Shown: positions 1-8,215, numbered from the stretch's first letter. The stretch is 37,599 nucleotides of DNA from Deltaproteobacteria bacterium (GCA_020059605.1 JAGVBT010000005.1:1-37599); one strand, 5' to 3'. Program-made: numbers and translations. The notes: a model not told the origin generated them from the letters alone.

Positions 1-332
1 GAACTTGTTTCAGCATCTGGTTGGCTTTTTTCTGCTTTCAGCAGACGCATCTTTCATCCCCGTCCACAGGAAGGGGTTTTCAGATGCGATTTTAATAAAT
101 ATTATCCGAAAAAAATAAATAATTCAAATTCTCCTCTTTTCTTCATATAGGTTCTCTTATGAATCGGTTGCTTTTTCGCATCATACTTGGTTAACGATTT
201 GGAATCGAAAATCGACAATCGCATTCTGGATGATAATTACTGGATGCTTTGTGCTGGATACTGACTTCTTAACTCCGAGTCACTATTTCTTCCGAAATCC
301 AGAATCAAGTATCAAGCATCTGATTTCACAGG
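1..332. other. Intergenic, no gene seen
   Basis: No open frame here looks like a protein. The stretch is AT-rich and holds short near-repeats of the 'aatcgaaaatcg' and 'agaatcaagtatcaagcatc' kind from about 200 to 325, related to those at 987-1130 and 1503-1582. It lies just downstream of the response-regulator stop codon on the minus strand. I see no convincing intrinsic terminator. Confidence 0.5.
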
Positions 333-986
333 TTACTCAAGGGTTGTAAGTCCATGCTTAATGGCGAATTTCACCAGGCTGGGAAGATCATGAATCCCCA
401 ATTTTTCCATGATCCGACTGCGGTAGGTTTCTACAGTTTTAGGGGACAAAAAGAGGATTTCGGCGATCTCAACACTGGACTTCCCTTCTACGACGAGTTG
501 GAGGACTTCTCGCTCTCTGGGGCTTAAACTTCCCAGAGGACTTCGATCAGATGAAAATTGACGTTGATGAATGTAATCATCAATCACAGTATCGGTAATC
601 TGCCGGCTGAAGTAACGCCTACCTGCGTGCAGAGCTCGCACAGCCACGGCTACTTCTTTACCGGCAGATTCCTTTATTAAATAGCCCCGCGCACCTGCTT
701 GCAGGGCTCGAAAAACATGTTCCGGAGAAGAATGCATGGATAAGATCATTACGTGCGTGGAGGGACATGACTCGCGAATCTGTTGGGTTGCTTCAATGCC
801 ATTTAACCCCGGCATGGCGATATCCATCACCACCACATCCGGTCTAAGTTTTCGAACTTGATCAACTGCCTTTCGTCCATCAGCCGCATCACCCACCACC
901 GTGATATCAGCTTGAGCCTCCAATAGGGCACGAAGGCCGTCTCGAACCACTGTATGATCATCAGCGAGAAAAACCCGGATAGACAT
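333..986 (-). CDS. NarL/FixJ-family response regulator
   Basis: A 217-residue two-domain response regulator. The receiver domain (about 4-120) has the acidic pair D9/D10, the predicted phospho-acceptor D55 in VVVMDIAMPG, the switch residue S83 and the conserved K105 in YLIKES. A LuxR-type helix-turn-helix follows (about 150-212), with LSPREREVLQLVVEGKS and SPKTVETYRSRIMEKLGI. Such proteins bind DNA as phosphorylated dimers. The likely partner is the HisKA_3-type kinase encoded upstream on the same strand, since that kinase class pairs with NarL-type regulators. The two genes are separated by an unrelated four-helix-bundle gene and repeats. The ATG at 986 has no clear ribosome-binding site because the repeat tract runs right up to it. 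Target genes cannot be read from the sequence. Confidence 0.93.
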   Translation of the reverse strand: MSIRVFLADDHTVVRDGLRALLEAQADITVVGDAADGRKAVDQVRKLRPDVVVMDIAMPGLNGIEATQQIRESCPSTHVMILSMHSSPEHVFRALQAGARGYLIKESAGKEVAVAVRALHAGRRYFSRQITDTVIDDYIHQRQFSSDRSPLGSLSPREREVLQLVVEGKSSVEIAEILFLSPKTVETYRSRIMEKLGIHDLPSLVKFAIKHGLTTLE

Positions 987-1130
987 ATTATTTTCGATTT
1001 CCGATTGCCGATTTGCGATTTAAAAAACTTCAACCCAATTGAACTTCAATTTTCGATTTGCGATTGCCGATTTGCGATTTAGGATTTTTAAAATTGAAAA
1101 TCGAAAATCTAAAATCCAAAATCTTTATGT
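987..1130. repeat. AT-rich short-repeat tract
   Basis: Imperfect tandem copies of a 'gattgccgatttgcgattt' / 'aaaattgaaaatcgaaaatc' unit. Related tracts lie at 1503-1582 and, more loosely, at 200-325, 23668-23725, 23926-24030 and 35966-36060, always in intergenic DNA. This tract occupies the region just upstream of the response-regulator start codon. Confidence 0.6.
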
Positions 1131-1484
1131 TTATTTTTGCCTTGAAGCCGATTTCCGAGAAGCTGCCATGATTGCAACAAGCTCGTTAGACTCTTGAAGT
1201 AATGGTTTTATGATGTCCATTTTCATTATATTACCTTCTATGATCAATTCCAACCAATAAGCCGTTTCATCAGCTTCTTCCTCAACTATCCCCATCTTGG
1301 CTATAAACTCAGCTTTAGATCGGCTCCGACAAGCAGCACGATAATTTGCACCTACCGAAGTTCCTGAACGGATTAGCTGATTCCCAATTGCTCGCCCCTT
1401 AATATTTCGTGGTAATGATCCTACCAGTTTGATCACTTGTAATGTGAATTTTTTAGTTCTTTGCTTTAACTGTTCTTCATTCAT
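1131..1484 (-). CDS. Four-helix-bundle protein, 23S rRNA IVS type
   Basis: A 117-residue, all-helical protein. Residues such as LVGSLPRNIKGRAIGNQLIR and SGTSVGANYRAACRSRSKAE match the S23/IVS four-helix-bundle family (named from proteins encoded in intervening sequences of 23S rRNA; relatives include the Avd accessory protein of diversity-generating retroelements). Members are small, often basic, and assemble as pentamers; their cellular role is mostly unknown. The ATG at 1484 is preceded by a G-rich stretch that may serve as ribosome-binding site. The gene sits between the kinase and regulator genes on the same strand and is bounded on both sides by the same AT-rich repeats, which suggests it arrived as a cassette. 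No rRNA or reverse transcriptase gene is visible near it. Confidence 0.85.
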   Translation of the reverse strand: MNEEQLKQRTKKFTLQVIKLVGSLPRNIKGRAIGNQLIRSGTSVGANYRAACRSRSKAEFIAKMGIVEEEADETAYWLELIIEGNIMKMDIIKPLLQESNELVAIMAASRKSASRQK

Positions 1485-1502
1485 ATATTCCCCCGCCCCT
1501 TT

Positions 1503-1582
1503 TTAATTTAAGATTTTAGATTTTAGATTTTAGATTTTTGATTTCTCAAATCGAAAATCGGCAATCGCAAATCGAAAATGCC
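1503..1582. repeat. AT-rich short-repeat tract
   Basis: Tandem 'agattttagattttagatttt' followed by 'aaatcgaaaatcggcaatcgcaaatcg'. It mirrors the tract at 987-1130 on the other side of the four-helix-bundle gene. Confidence 0.6.
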
Positions 1583-1585
1583 TCC

Positions 1586-4500
1586 TTAATGGTTTCTCAG
1601 CACTTCCACCATCACCTTCGTTCCTTTTCCAGGTGCGGTTTCTATGTTCAGTGTTCCCCCAACGGCTTGAGCCCTTTCTCGCATGTTAATTAGACCCCAT
1701 TGTTGTTGTTGTTGTTGTTGTTCAAAACCAATACCATCATCAGCGATTGTGAGATAGAATTTTTCCTCCTCTGATTTTAGACTGATGATTACCTGCTTGG
1801 CTTGGCCATGTTTGGCCACATTGGTCAGTGCCTCTTGAGTTATACGGAAGAGGGCTGTCTCTGTGGCTAAAGGAAGACGTGGCATTAATTCTTCTCCTTC
1901 CACTGCGGTGGCTATCCCTGTGCGTTCCGAGAATTGTCTGCCATACCAATTCAATGCAGCCATGAGTCCATAATCATCCAGCACCGGAGGCCGCAATTCA
2001 GCCATGACATCCCGGATGCGTTCCACTGTCTCCTCGACTAATTTGAGAGAGTCATCTATTCGGGTTGCCATTTTCGTCGCCGTTTCAGGGGGCAATTGAT
2101 TGTGCACGATGTTCAGGTTGATGCTCAGTGCGGTCAAACTCTGACCGACCTCGTCATGGAGTTTTCGGACGAGTCCTCGGCGCTCAACCTCCTGCACTTC
2201 CACCAGACGTCGGGAGAGGTTTCGCAGTCTTTCACGGCTGACACGCACCTGCTCGAAGAGCTGCTCTCGTTCTTTTTCCGTCCGCTTGCGCTCGGTGATA
2301 TCGATTATGTTTCCCGATATTTTGACCACTCTGCCATTACTTAGAGTTGGTTTTCCTATGGTTCGAACCCAGAGATCCTCGCCCTTTGCACTATTGAACT
2401 CCAACTCCAAATCATAGGGTTCTCCCTTATCCAGGGCTTTTTGAAATGCTTCTTTCAAGACGGAAAGGGAGCCCGGTTTATAGAATGACATGTCCGATGG
2501 AATATTGCTTGGATCATAGTCCGTTGAAACACCGTAGATTCTGTAGACTTCATCTGTCCATGTAATCTTACCTGTTTCAACATCTAACTCCCAGCCGCCT
2601 ACTTTTGAAATCTGCTGAGTTTCTTTGAGTAGAGCCTCGCTTTTCTTCAGCGCCTCCTCTGCTTGCTTGCGCTCGGTGATGTCACTAATAATATGGACAG
2701 CACCAAGTAGATTACCGTCCTGATTAAGCAGTGGATCAACGGTAACTTCATACCATTTGTCATCTACAGGTAAAAACATGGTCTCTCTTTGTTTACTCTG
2801 TTTCATCCTAACAATAGGGCAGCCCGCTATCGGTTCTGATGTGCCGTGGACAATCTCCCAGCAGTGATGTCCTTGTATCTCTTTTTCAGTTTTGCCAAAC
2901 AATTCCGCCGCATTTTTATTAATCTGAAAAATGACTCCCTCTTTGTCGAGTAAGAAAATAGAATCTTTAATTCCATCAAAGGTGGTCTGCCACCGATCGC
3001 TTGCCATCCGCAGCGCCTCCTCGACCCGCTTGCGGGAGAGCGCGATGCCGATGCTGGCGCCCACCCCCTCAAAGAAATGGATCATCTTCAGCGTGAACTG
3101 GTTGCGCCGGCGGTCGTTAAGCTGCAGCAGCCCGATGATTTCGTCGCCCGACCGCAGCGGGATCAGCGCCACGGATTCGTAGCCCTCGCCGTTGCAGCGG
3201 CTACGGGTGCGCGACTGGCGATCCTCCTCCGTAGTCGAGGCCAGCAGGTCCGTGGTGCTGTTGGTCCAGAAACTACCGCCCGCCGTAAAGAATGGCAACG
3301 CGGCATCGGTTCGGCCGCAGAGGACGTTTCCGCACATGCACTCAAGCACCGGTGTCCCCTTTCCGTCGCGCACAATCTTTCCCTCTTTGTCGTATGCGCA
3401 CAGGTGCCGCTCGGCCTGCACGAAATCCTCGGAAAAGCCATTGGTCTCGAAGTACGGGAAGTCGTCACCCTCCCGTAAGCGGATGCCCACGGCTTCGAAG
3501 CCCATCTTCTTCTTGAAAAGCAAGAGGATTTCGCGAGTTGTGTTCGTGGTAGTCTCCCAACGGTTCAGCAGAGTAAGCACCTCGTGTGAGAGTTGCTCCC
3601 GGTCTTCCGCCTGTTTGCGCTCGGTGATGTCCTGTGCAAAACCTATTAGACCGACCGGAATGCAATTTTTGTCACAAATCGGAATCTTATCTGTCTGCAC
3701 CCATCTTATGCCGCTTGCAGATTCATATTGTTCTATTATATTAAGTTTAGGACTCCCTGATTTAAAAACCTCCTGGTCATCGTCTGTCATGCCTTGTGCA
3801 ATCTTGGCGGAATAGAGGTCAAAGACTGTTTTTCCCACAAATTCTTCTTCGTGCATTTTAAGCGCTTCAGAAAATGCCTTATTGACGCGTATAAATTTTC
3901 CTTCTTTATCTTTATAGAAAAGTATGATTGGCGAAGAATCGATAATGAGCTTAAGTTCCTGCTGTTCTTTTTTCAGGATTTCTTCTAGTCTCTTGCGCTC
4001 GGTGATGTCACGAGCAAAAACAAAAAGCCGCCCACCTCCGGCATCGTTATAATTAACACTGATCTCAACATCTACAATTTTCCCATCCTTACACCTGTGC
4101 CGAGTTTCAAAGCGATCCCCGCCAACCTCCATGATCTTCTTGATACGCTGAGCCGTTTCTCCCGGTGTCTCTACCGCTTCGACATCCGATATTCTCATGG
4201 TCAGCATTTCATCTCGCCTGTAACCTATCAAACGACAATAGGCGTCGTTTGTGTCCAAAAACCTCCCTTGCGTATCTGTAACCCAAAAACCATCCATCGC
4301 AGTGAGGAGAATAGTTTTATATTCCTCCTCACCCCGCTTGCGCTCAGTGATGTTTCGTGCGATTCCCCCTACACCGATCATCCTACCTTTTTTATCCCGT
4401 ATAGGATACATTTGGTTAAGGAACCAAAATGATTCCCCTTTCCAAGGTATATTATTCTCAAAAGTTAAGGCTTCTCCACCTTTAATTACACGCTTCATCT

Positions 4501-5890
4501 GATTCATCAACCTTGCCGCAATCACCGGGTCAAAAATACTGAACAGGTTCTTCCCTAATACCTGCTCTGTTGTGATTCCATATTCGGGGGGGCCGTTATA
4601 ATAGATGATACTTCCTCCCAAGTCTGCCATGATGATGACATCCTTTGAATTTTCAATAAGCAATTTCAAACGCTCCTCACTCTGTCTTAATAACTCCTCC
4701 CCTTTCTTTTTATCGGTGATATCCTGCCAGGTTGTTACAAAACCATCTCCTAACCTTGTTATTTGTACATCAAAAGCCTGTCTCAGCCGTTTACCACTGC
4801 CGTATACAGTCTCATAAATCAAGAATTCTTTAGTGAGTGATTGCCCGGTCTCTACTACCCGGACATATTCGTCAAAAAGGCCAATTTCCTTATGCGTTGG
4901 TAATAACTCCAGAAGCGTTTTACGCATATGCTCTTCGAGAGGCTTCTGATTCATTTTACAGCCGGCCTCATTGATATATTCATATTTGAAGTCAATAATT
5001 TGACCATTACTGTCCCTGATGGCAGAAAGGATAGCAAAGCCCTCAAGCAGGGTCTCCACAGAGGTGTGGAAGCGTTCTCCGCTCTCACGAAGCTCATCCC
5101 ACAACCTCTGCTCGCGTTCCACATTATTCAACCAGCGCTGAACCTCTCTTTCAGCACGCTTTTTATTTAGGAACTCTCCCGGATCGACATAATAGAAGTT
5201 GCGATAAACGCGGCTACCACGCACCAGCAACGGATGCGTCATGATTACACCCTTAATGATCTCAGGGTCGAATTTCCAGCGGTCATACTGACAGATGGCC
5301 AGACAGGGATATTGGGGAAATAAATCTCTATTGAGTTTTGCCTCATACTCCAGAAGTTTCTCTGAACCAGGATGTCCACGCAGCACCCAGGTCATTTCAC
5401 CTGTGGTTCGAAGGGCTGGATAACCCTCAGAAACAGCTTTCTCCGTCTCCGATATCAGCAGGGCAATCATCCTGTCAGGGTCAAAGGAGCCCTCCCTGGT
5501 ATAGGCCTCGGTCTCATGCAGGATTGAAAGCTGTCCGGACTTCTCGGCTGAGGCTACGTCAACCCCTTCCTCAAGAAGATATTTGCGGATTTCTTCAGCC
5601 GTGCTGGTATCGACGATATAAATACATTTCTCACCCTGTTTCAGTCCGATGGAAATGAAAGGCGCCGCAGCAGCCCGCCACTCCTCCTGCGATTCATAAA
5701 TAAGACAGAGGTGATCATGCGGTTTGAGCGTTTTAAGCATCCTGGTGAGGCCGATATCTTCAGGCTGTATGCTGAAGGCATGGGGACGACCGGAGGAAAT
5801 GCCATCAACACTTCTAATCTTAGACGAGGAAGCACTTCGTGGCCCCGGAGGCTTGGCTGGTTTTCCCTTTCCTCTCTTATCACTTTTCAT
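1586..5890 (-). CDS. MEDS/multi-PAS/GAF sensor histidine kinase
   Basis: A soluble kinase of about 1,434 residues with no membrane segment. Domains in order, positions approximate: MEDS/DcmR-like sensory domain 55-215 (begins KPHDHLCLIYES); PAS 275-398, 408-520, 526-635 and 645-758; a Cys-rich GAF 765-960 (LECMCGNVLCGR); PAS 968-1078 and 1090-1205, most ending in the DITERK linker; HisKA_3 with the phospho-accepting His near 1245 (LVRKLHDEVGQSLTAL); HATPase_c 1335-1434 with N box ALTNVAKHG and G1 box ADDGIGF. The ATG at 5890 is chosen because GAGGTGG lies 7-8 bases upstream; an in-frame ATG at 5902 would itself overlap that site. Between the G1 box and GLINMRER is a run of seven glutamines from a perfect CAA repeat. 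The GAF segment is clearly more GC-rich than the flanking PAS segments. The likely partner is the NarL-type regulator at 333-986. Ligands are unknown. Confidence 0.93.
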   Translation of the reverse strand: MKSDKRGKGKPAKPPGPRSASSSKIRSVDGISSGRPHAFSIQPEDIGLTRMLKTLKPHDHLCLIYESQEEWRAAAAPFISIGLKQGEKCIYIVDTSTAEEIRKYLLEEGVDVASAEKSGQLSILHETEAYTREGSFDPDRMIALLISETEKAVSEGYPALRTTGEMTWVLRGHPGSEKLLEYEAKLNRDLFPQYPCLAICQYDRWKFDPEIIKGVIMTHPLLVRGSRVYRNFYYVDPGEFLNKKRAEREVQRWLNNVEREQRLWDELRESGERFHTSVETLLEGFAILSAIRDSNGQIIDFKYEYINEAGCKMNQKPLEEHMRKTLLELLPTHKEIGLFDEYVRVVETGQSLTKEFLIYETVYGSGKRLRQAFDVQITRLGDGFVTTWQDITDKKKGEELLRQSEERLKLLIENSKDVIIMADLGGSIIYYNGPPEYGITTEQVLGKNLFSIFDPVIAARLMNQMKRVIKGGEALTFENNIPWKGESFWFLNQMYPIRDKKGRMIGVGGIARNITERKRGEEEYKTILLTAMDGFWVTDTQGRFLDTNDAYCRLIGYRRDEMLTMRISDVEAVETPGETAQRIKKIMEVGGDRFETRHRCKDGKIVDVEISVNYNDAGGGRLFVFARDITERKRLEEILKKEQQELKLIIDSSPIILFYKDKEGKFIRVNKAFSEALKMHEEEFVGKTVFDLYSAKIAQGMTDDDQEVFKSGSPKLNIIEQYESASGIRWVQTDKIPICDKNCIPVGLIGFAQDITERKQAEDREQLSHEVLTLLNRWETTTNTTREILLLFKKKMGFEAVGIRLREGDDFPYFETNGFSEDFVQAERHLCAYDKEGKIVRDGKGTPVLECMCGNVLCGRTDAALPFFTAGGSFWTNSTTDLLASTTEEDRQSRTRSRCNGEGYESVALIPLRSGDEIIGLLQLNDRRRNQFTLKMIHFFEGVGASIGIALSRKRVEEALRMASDRWQTTFDGIKDSIFLLDKEGVIFQINKNAAELFGKTEKEIQGHHCWEIVHGTSEPIAGCPIVRMKQSKQRETMFLPVDDKWYEVTVDPLLNQDGNLLGAVHIISDITERKQAEEALKKSEALLKETQQISKVGGWELDVETGKITWTDEVYRIYGVSTDYDPSNIPSDMSFYKPGSLSVLKEAFQKALDKGEPYDLELEFNSAKGEDLWVRTIGKPTLSNGRVVKISGNIIDITERKRTEKEREQLFEQVRVSRERLRNLSRRLVEVQEVERRGLVRKLHDEVGQSLTALSINLNIVHNQLPPETATKMATRIDDSLKLVEETVERIRDVMAELRPPVLDDYGLMAALNWYGRQFSERTGIATAVEGEELMPRLPLATETALFRITQEALTNVAKHGQAKQVIISLKSEEEKFYLTIADDGIGFEQQQQQQQWGLINMRERAQAVGGTLNIETAPGKGTKVMVEVLRNH
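1700..1720 (-). repeat. (CAA)7 trinucleotide repeat in kinase gene
   Basis: Seven perfect CAA codons on the minus strand encode Q7 in the ATP-lid region of the kinase. A trinucleotide repeat can change length without shifting frame. Confidence 0.9.
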
Positions 5891-6045
5891 TGGCCACCTC
5901 ATTATAAGATGCTGTTAATTCCGTTAAGTTATTTGTCTGCTTAATGAAAGTTGGGACAGTGAACTTTTATTTTGCACGAACTTTGCCGAAAAGGTAACGG
6001 TTTGAAAATTGAATGGCCCTCTGGACCAGCAAGATGAGGAAAGGA

Positions 6046-6072
6046 GAGTGAGTGAGTGAGTGAGTGAGTGAG
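6046..6072. repeat. (GAGT)n tetranucleotide repeat
   Basis: 27 bases of uninterrupted GAGT, just under seven units. It lies about 155 bases upstream of the kinase start codon on the opposite strand, so it could sit in or near the promoter region. I see no coding frame across it. Confidence 0.85.
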
Positions 6073-6148
6073 GCAAGTTCTGGGCCAAAACATTGGTTCC
6101 ATTTTGTCCTAAAAAACTTTAGTTCCATTGGAAAAATGGATGATTCGA

Positions 6149-6357
6149 CCCCAATTGAGCGAAAAGATTATTACAATTTCTTGTCGCGATGTTGTTCAAC
6201 AATGGTTTTATATATTCACCTGGCTGTTTCTTATCTCATCTCCTTCCCCCTTATGATGGGGGAAGGGAGGGATGGGGGTAGACCTCTGAGACCTCCCCCC
6301 CCACCTGAATCCTCCCCCACCGTGGGGGGAGGAACTATTTTTTTCGCTCAATTGGGG
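6149..6357. mobile_element. MITE-like element, 209 bp, TIR and 5-bp duplication
   Basis: The ends are exact inverted repeats of CCCCAATTGAGCGAAAA (6149-6165 and 6341-6357). They are flanked by the direct repeat TTCGA (6144-6148 and 6358-6362), which looks like a target-site duplication. The interior has G/C-rich inverted segments (cctcccccac ... gtggggggagg) and no credible gene. A second copy starts at 37323. A non-autonomous transposable element is the simplest reading; the transposase that moves it is not in the window. Confidence 0.8.
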
Positions 6358-6376
6358 TTCGACTTATTATCTTTCT

Positions 6377-6703
6377 CTAAAGCAACCTTATTCCTTCCTT
6401 TTTTATCTGCCTGACCAGAGCGCCTCCATCCTGCTCAAATTCTTCCTTATTAAGACAGACCACTTCTAAAAGCGAATTATATTTTTGCGCCTCATGAAAG
6501 ATTTTAAAATGTTCATCATATGGGGGGGCAATGGATTTGTCCAATGATCCCAACACAACCGCTAAATCTACATCACTATACTCTTTTGCCATGCCTTTGG
6601 CAAAAGAGCCAAAGAGATAGACTTCCCGAATGTCATGTCGCTGGCGGAGGACCTGAATAAATTCGTTGACCAGCTTAATCACATCATCTTTTGACAAAAC
6701 CAT
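6377..6703 (-). CDS. MNT-type nucleotidyltransferase domain protein
   Basis: A 108-residue minimal nucleotidyltransferase. The motif LFGSFAKGMAKEYSDVDLAV gives the GS...DxD signature of the Pol-beta superfamily, with a further acidic residue in LLEVVCLN. Proteins of this type are often the antitoxin or modifying half of HEPN-MNT pairs, adding AMP to the HEPN toxin. No HEPN partner is visible on either side. A MITE starts 4 bases upstream of the start codon and another ends 15 bases past the stop, so the gene is boxed in. The sequence now just upstream of the ATG is the MITE end and has no ribosome-binding site, so translation from this start is doubtful. The reading frame and active-site motif are intact. 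Confidence 0.85.
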   Translation of the reverse strand: MVLSKDDVIKLVNEFIQVLRQRHDIREVYLFGSFAKGMAKEYSDVDLAVVLGSLDKSIAPPYDEHFKIFHEAQKYNSLLEVVCLNKEEFEQDGGALVRQIKKEGIRLL

Positions 6704-6707
6704 GCAA

Positions 6708-6842
6708 TGATGGTCTCGTAAAAAGTCGTCTCACCGGTGAAAACCGGTGTCCAGAGTTTTGATAATTATATGAAATCACTGGATTCCGGCTTCCGCCGGA
6801 ATGACGATCTTTAACTTTTTTCGACTTTTTACGAGACCATCA
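6708..6842. mobile_element. MITE-like element, 135 bp, perfect 21-bp TIR
   Basis: The ends are perfect 21-bp inverted repeats (6708-6728 and 6822-6842) starting TGATGGTCTCGTAAAAAGTC. They are flanked by the direct repeat TGCAA (6703-6707 and 6843-6847), consistent with a 5-bp target duplication. The interior contains the widespread 'ggattccggcttccgccggaatgac' palindrome. It inserted at the 5' end of the nucleotidyltransferase gene; the left duplication overlaps the last base of the start-codon triplet. The terminal GGTCTCGTAA resembles the ends of the element at 37507-37588. Confidence 0.85.
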
Positions 6843-6959
6843 TGCAATTGTTCCCTCAGAAAATTGTCTGAATAATTTTCTGATCAACCATATTTTTAAT
6901 TTATCACCCATAAAAGTAAAAATCAATAAATATTATTCAAAAAAAGGGATTCTTATTCG

Positions 6960-6988
6960 TTGTCCTGACTATGGGAATATGTTAGAAT
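6960..6988 (+). promoter_or_regulatory. Possible sigma-70 promoter, near-leaderless
   Basis: TTGTCC, a 17-base spacer, then TAGAAT. Transcription from it would begin around 6995, within a few bases of the GTG start at 6998. No Shine-Dalgarno sequence precedes that GTG, so a leaderless mRNA fits. The -35 box is weak, so this is tentative. Confidence 0.35.
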
Positions 6989-6997
6989 TTCTTTGCT

Positions 6998-8215
6998 GTG
7001 GCTAATGAAGACCTCTCAAAGCTGAAGATCGAAAAAACAAGGGCTATCTCACGGCCCCGCAGACGGAAGAAGATCGTCTTCTGGGTTCTCCTGATTCTTG
7101 CAATCATCTTTTCAGGTGTTCTCTATTACAAAGGCGTCTTCACTCCTGCCATTCAGGTCCAGATCGCAACCGTTACTCAGGTCTACCCCTCACAAGCCCT
7201 GACTGTCCTCAATGCAAGCGGTTATGTCGTTCCCCAGCGCAAATCCGCCCTCGCTTCAAAAGTGACGGGCCGCCTGATCTGGCTTGGGGTTGAAGAAGGG
7301 AACCGCGTAAAAAAAGACCAGATCATTGCCCGCCTCGAAAGTCAGGATGTTGAGGCGGCAAAAAAACAGGCAGAGGCCAATGTGAATGCGGCCCGCCACA
7401 ACATTGAGCTAGCCAGGGCAGAACTTCGGGAAGCCAAACTCAACTTGGAGCGCAATAAAGCCCTTCTTGCAAAGGGATATGTGGCCAGATCGCTCTACGA
7501 CTCTGCTCTTGCCCGCTACGAAAAGGCGGCTGCGGCTGTTGATGGGGCAGAGGCAACCTTAAAAGCCAATCTCGCTGGCCTGGAAGGAGCCGATATTTCA
7601 CTTGAATACACCTCGATCCGGGTTCCATTTGATGGAGTGGTGCTCACGAAGAATGCGGATATCGGGGATATCGTTACTCCCATTGGAGCGGCGGCAAATG
7701 CCAAGTCGGCTGTCATTACCATTGCGGATATGAATTCCCTCCAGGTGGAGGCCGATGTCTCGGAATCGAACCTCAATAAAATCAAACGAGGCCAACCCTG
7801 TGAGATCCAGCTCGACGCCCTGCCCGGAGACCGCTTCCGTGGCGCCATTCATACGATTGTCCCGACGGCTGATCGCACCAAAGCAACGGTCATGGTAAAA
7901 ATCCGCTTCGTCGATAAAGATTCCCGTGTTCTTCCGGAGATGAGCGCAAAGGTTGCCTTTCTCTCCAGGCCGGCAACACCCGAAGAACAGAAACCCCGTG
8001 TGGCTATTAGCCAATCCGCCATCGTGAATAAAAAAGACAGGGAAACCGTCTTTCTCATTGAAGAGAATAGGGTCATTGAAATTCCGGTAAGGTCCGGAGT
8101 CAAGATCGGTGATATGGTTGAGATTCTTGATGGAATCAAAGTTGGGCAGCAAATCGTCCTCAATCCCCCTGAGAAATTAAGAAATGGGCTGAAGATAAAA
8201 GTGGCGGAGAAATAG
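6998..8215 (+). CDS. Periplasmic adaptor (HlyD/MacA-like) of efflux system
   Basis: A 405-residue membrane-fusion protein. A basic N-terminus is followed by one membrane helix (about 26-45, IVFWVLLILAIIFSGVLYY). Then come a lipoyl/barrel-sandwich half (SALASKVTGRLIWLGVEEGN), a coiled-coil hairpin (about 120-190, rich in K/E/A), the second lipoyl half (SIRVPFDGVVLTKNADIGDI) and beta-barrel domains. Such adaptors sit in the periplasm and link an inner-membrane transporter to an outer-membrane channel. The ATPase and two permeases downstream make it a MacAB-like set, though 253 bases of repeat-bearing DNA separate them. The start is a GTG with no visible ribosome-binding site. No TolC-type gene is present. 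The substrate is unknown. Confidence 0.9.
   Translation: MANEDLSKLKIEKTRAISRPRRRKKIVFWVLLILAIIFSGVLYYKGVFTPAIQVQIATVTQVYPSQALTVLNASGYVVPQRKSALASKVTGRLIWLGVEEGNRVKKDQIIARLESQDVEAAKKQAEANVNAARHNIELARAELREAKLNLERNKALLAKGYVARSLYDSALARYEKAAAAVDGAEATLKANLAGLEGADISLEYTSIRVPFDGVVLTKNADIGDIVTPIGAAANAKSAVITIADMNSLQVEADVSESNLNKIKRGQPCEIQLDALPGDRFRGAIHTIVPTADRTKATVMVKIRFVDKDSRVLPEMSAKVAFLSRPATPEEQKPRVAISQSAIVNKKDRETVFLIEENRVIEIPVRSGVKIGDMVEILDGIKVGQQIVLNPPEKLRNGLKIKVAEK

Noticed and set aside
6064..6414. Plus-strand frame of 116 codons
   Set aside because: It lies mainly within the MITE at 6149-6357 and has low-complexity proline runs from the C-rich interior.
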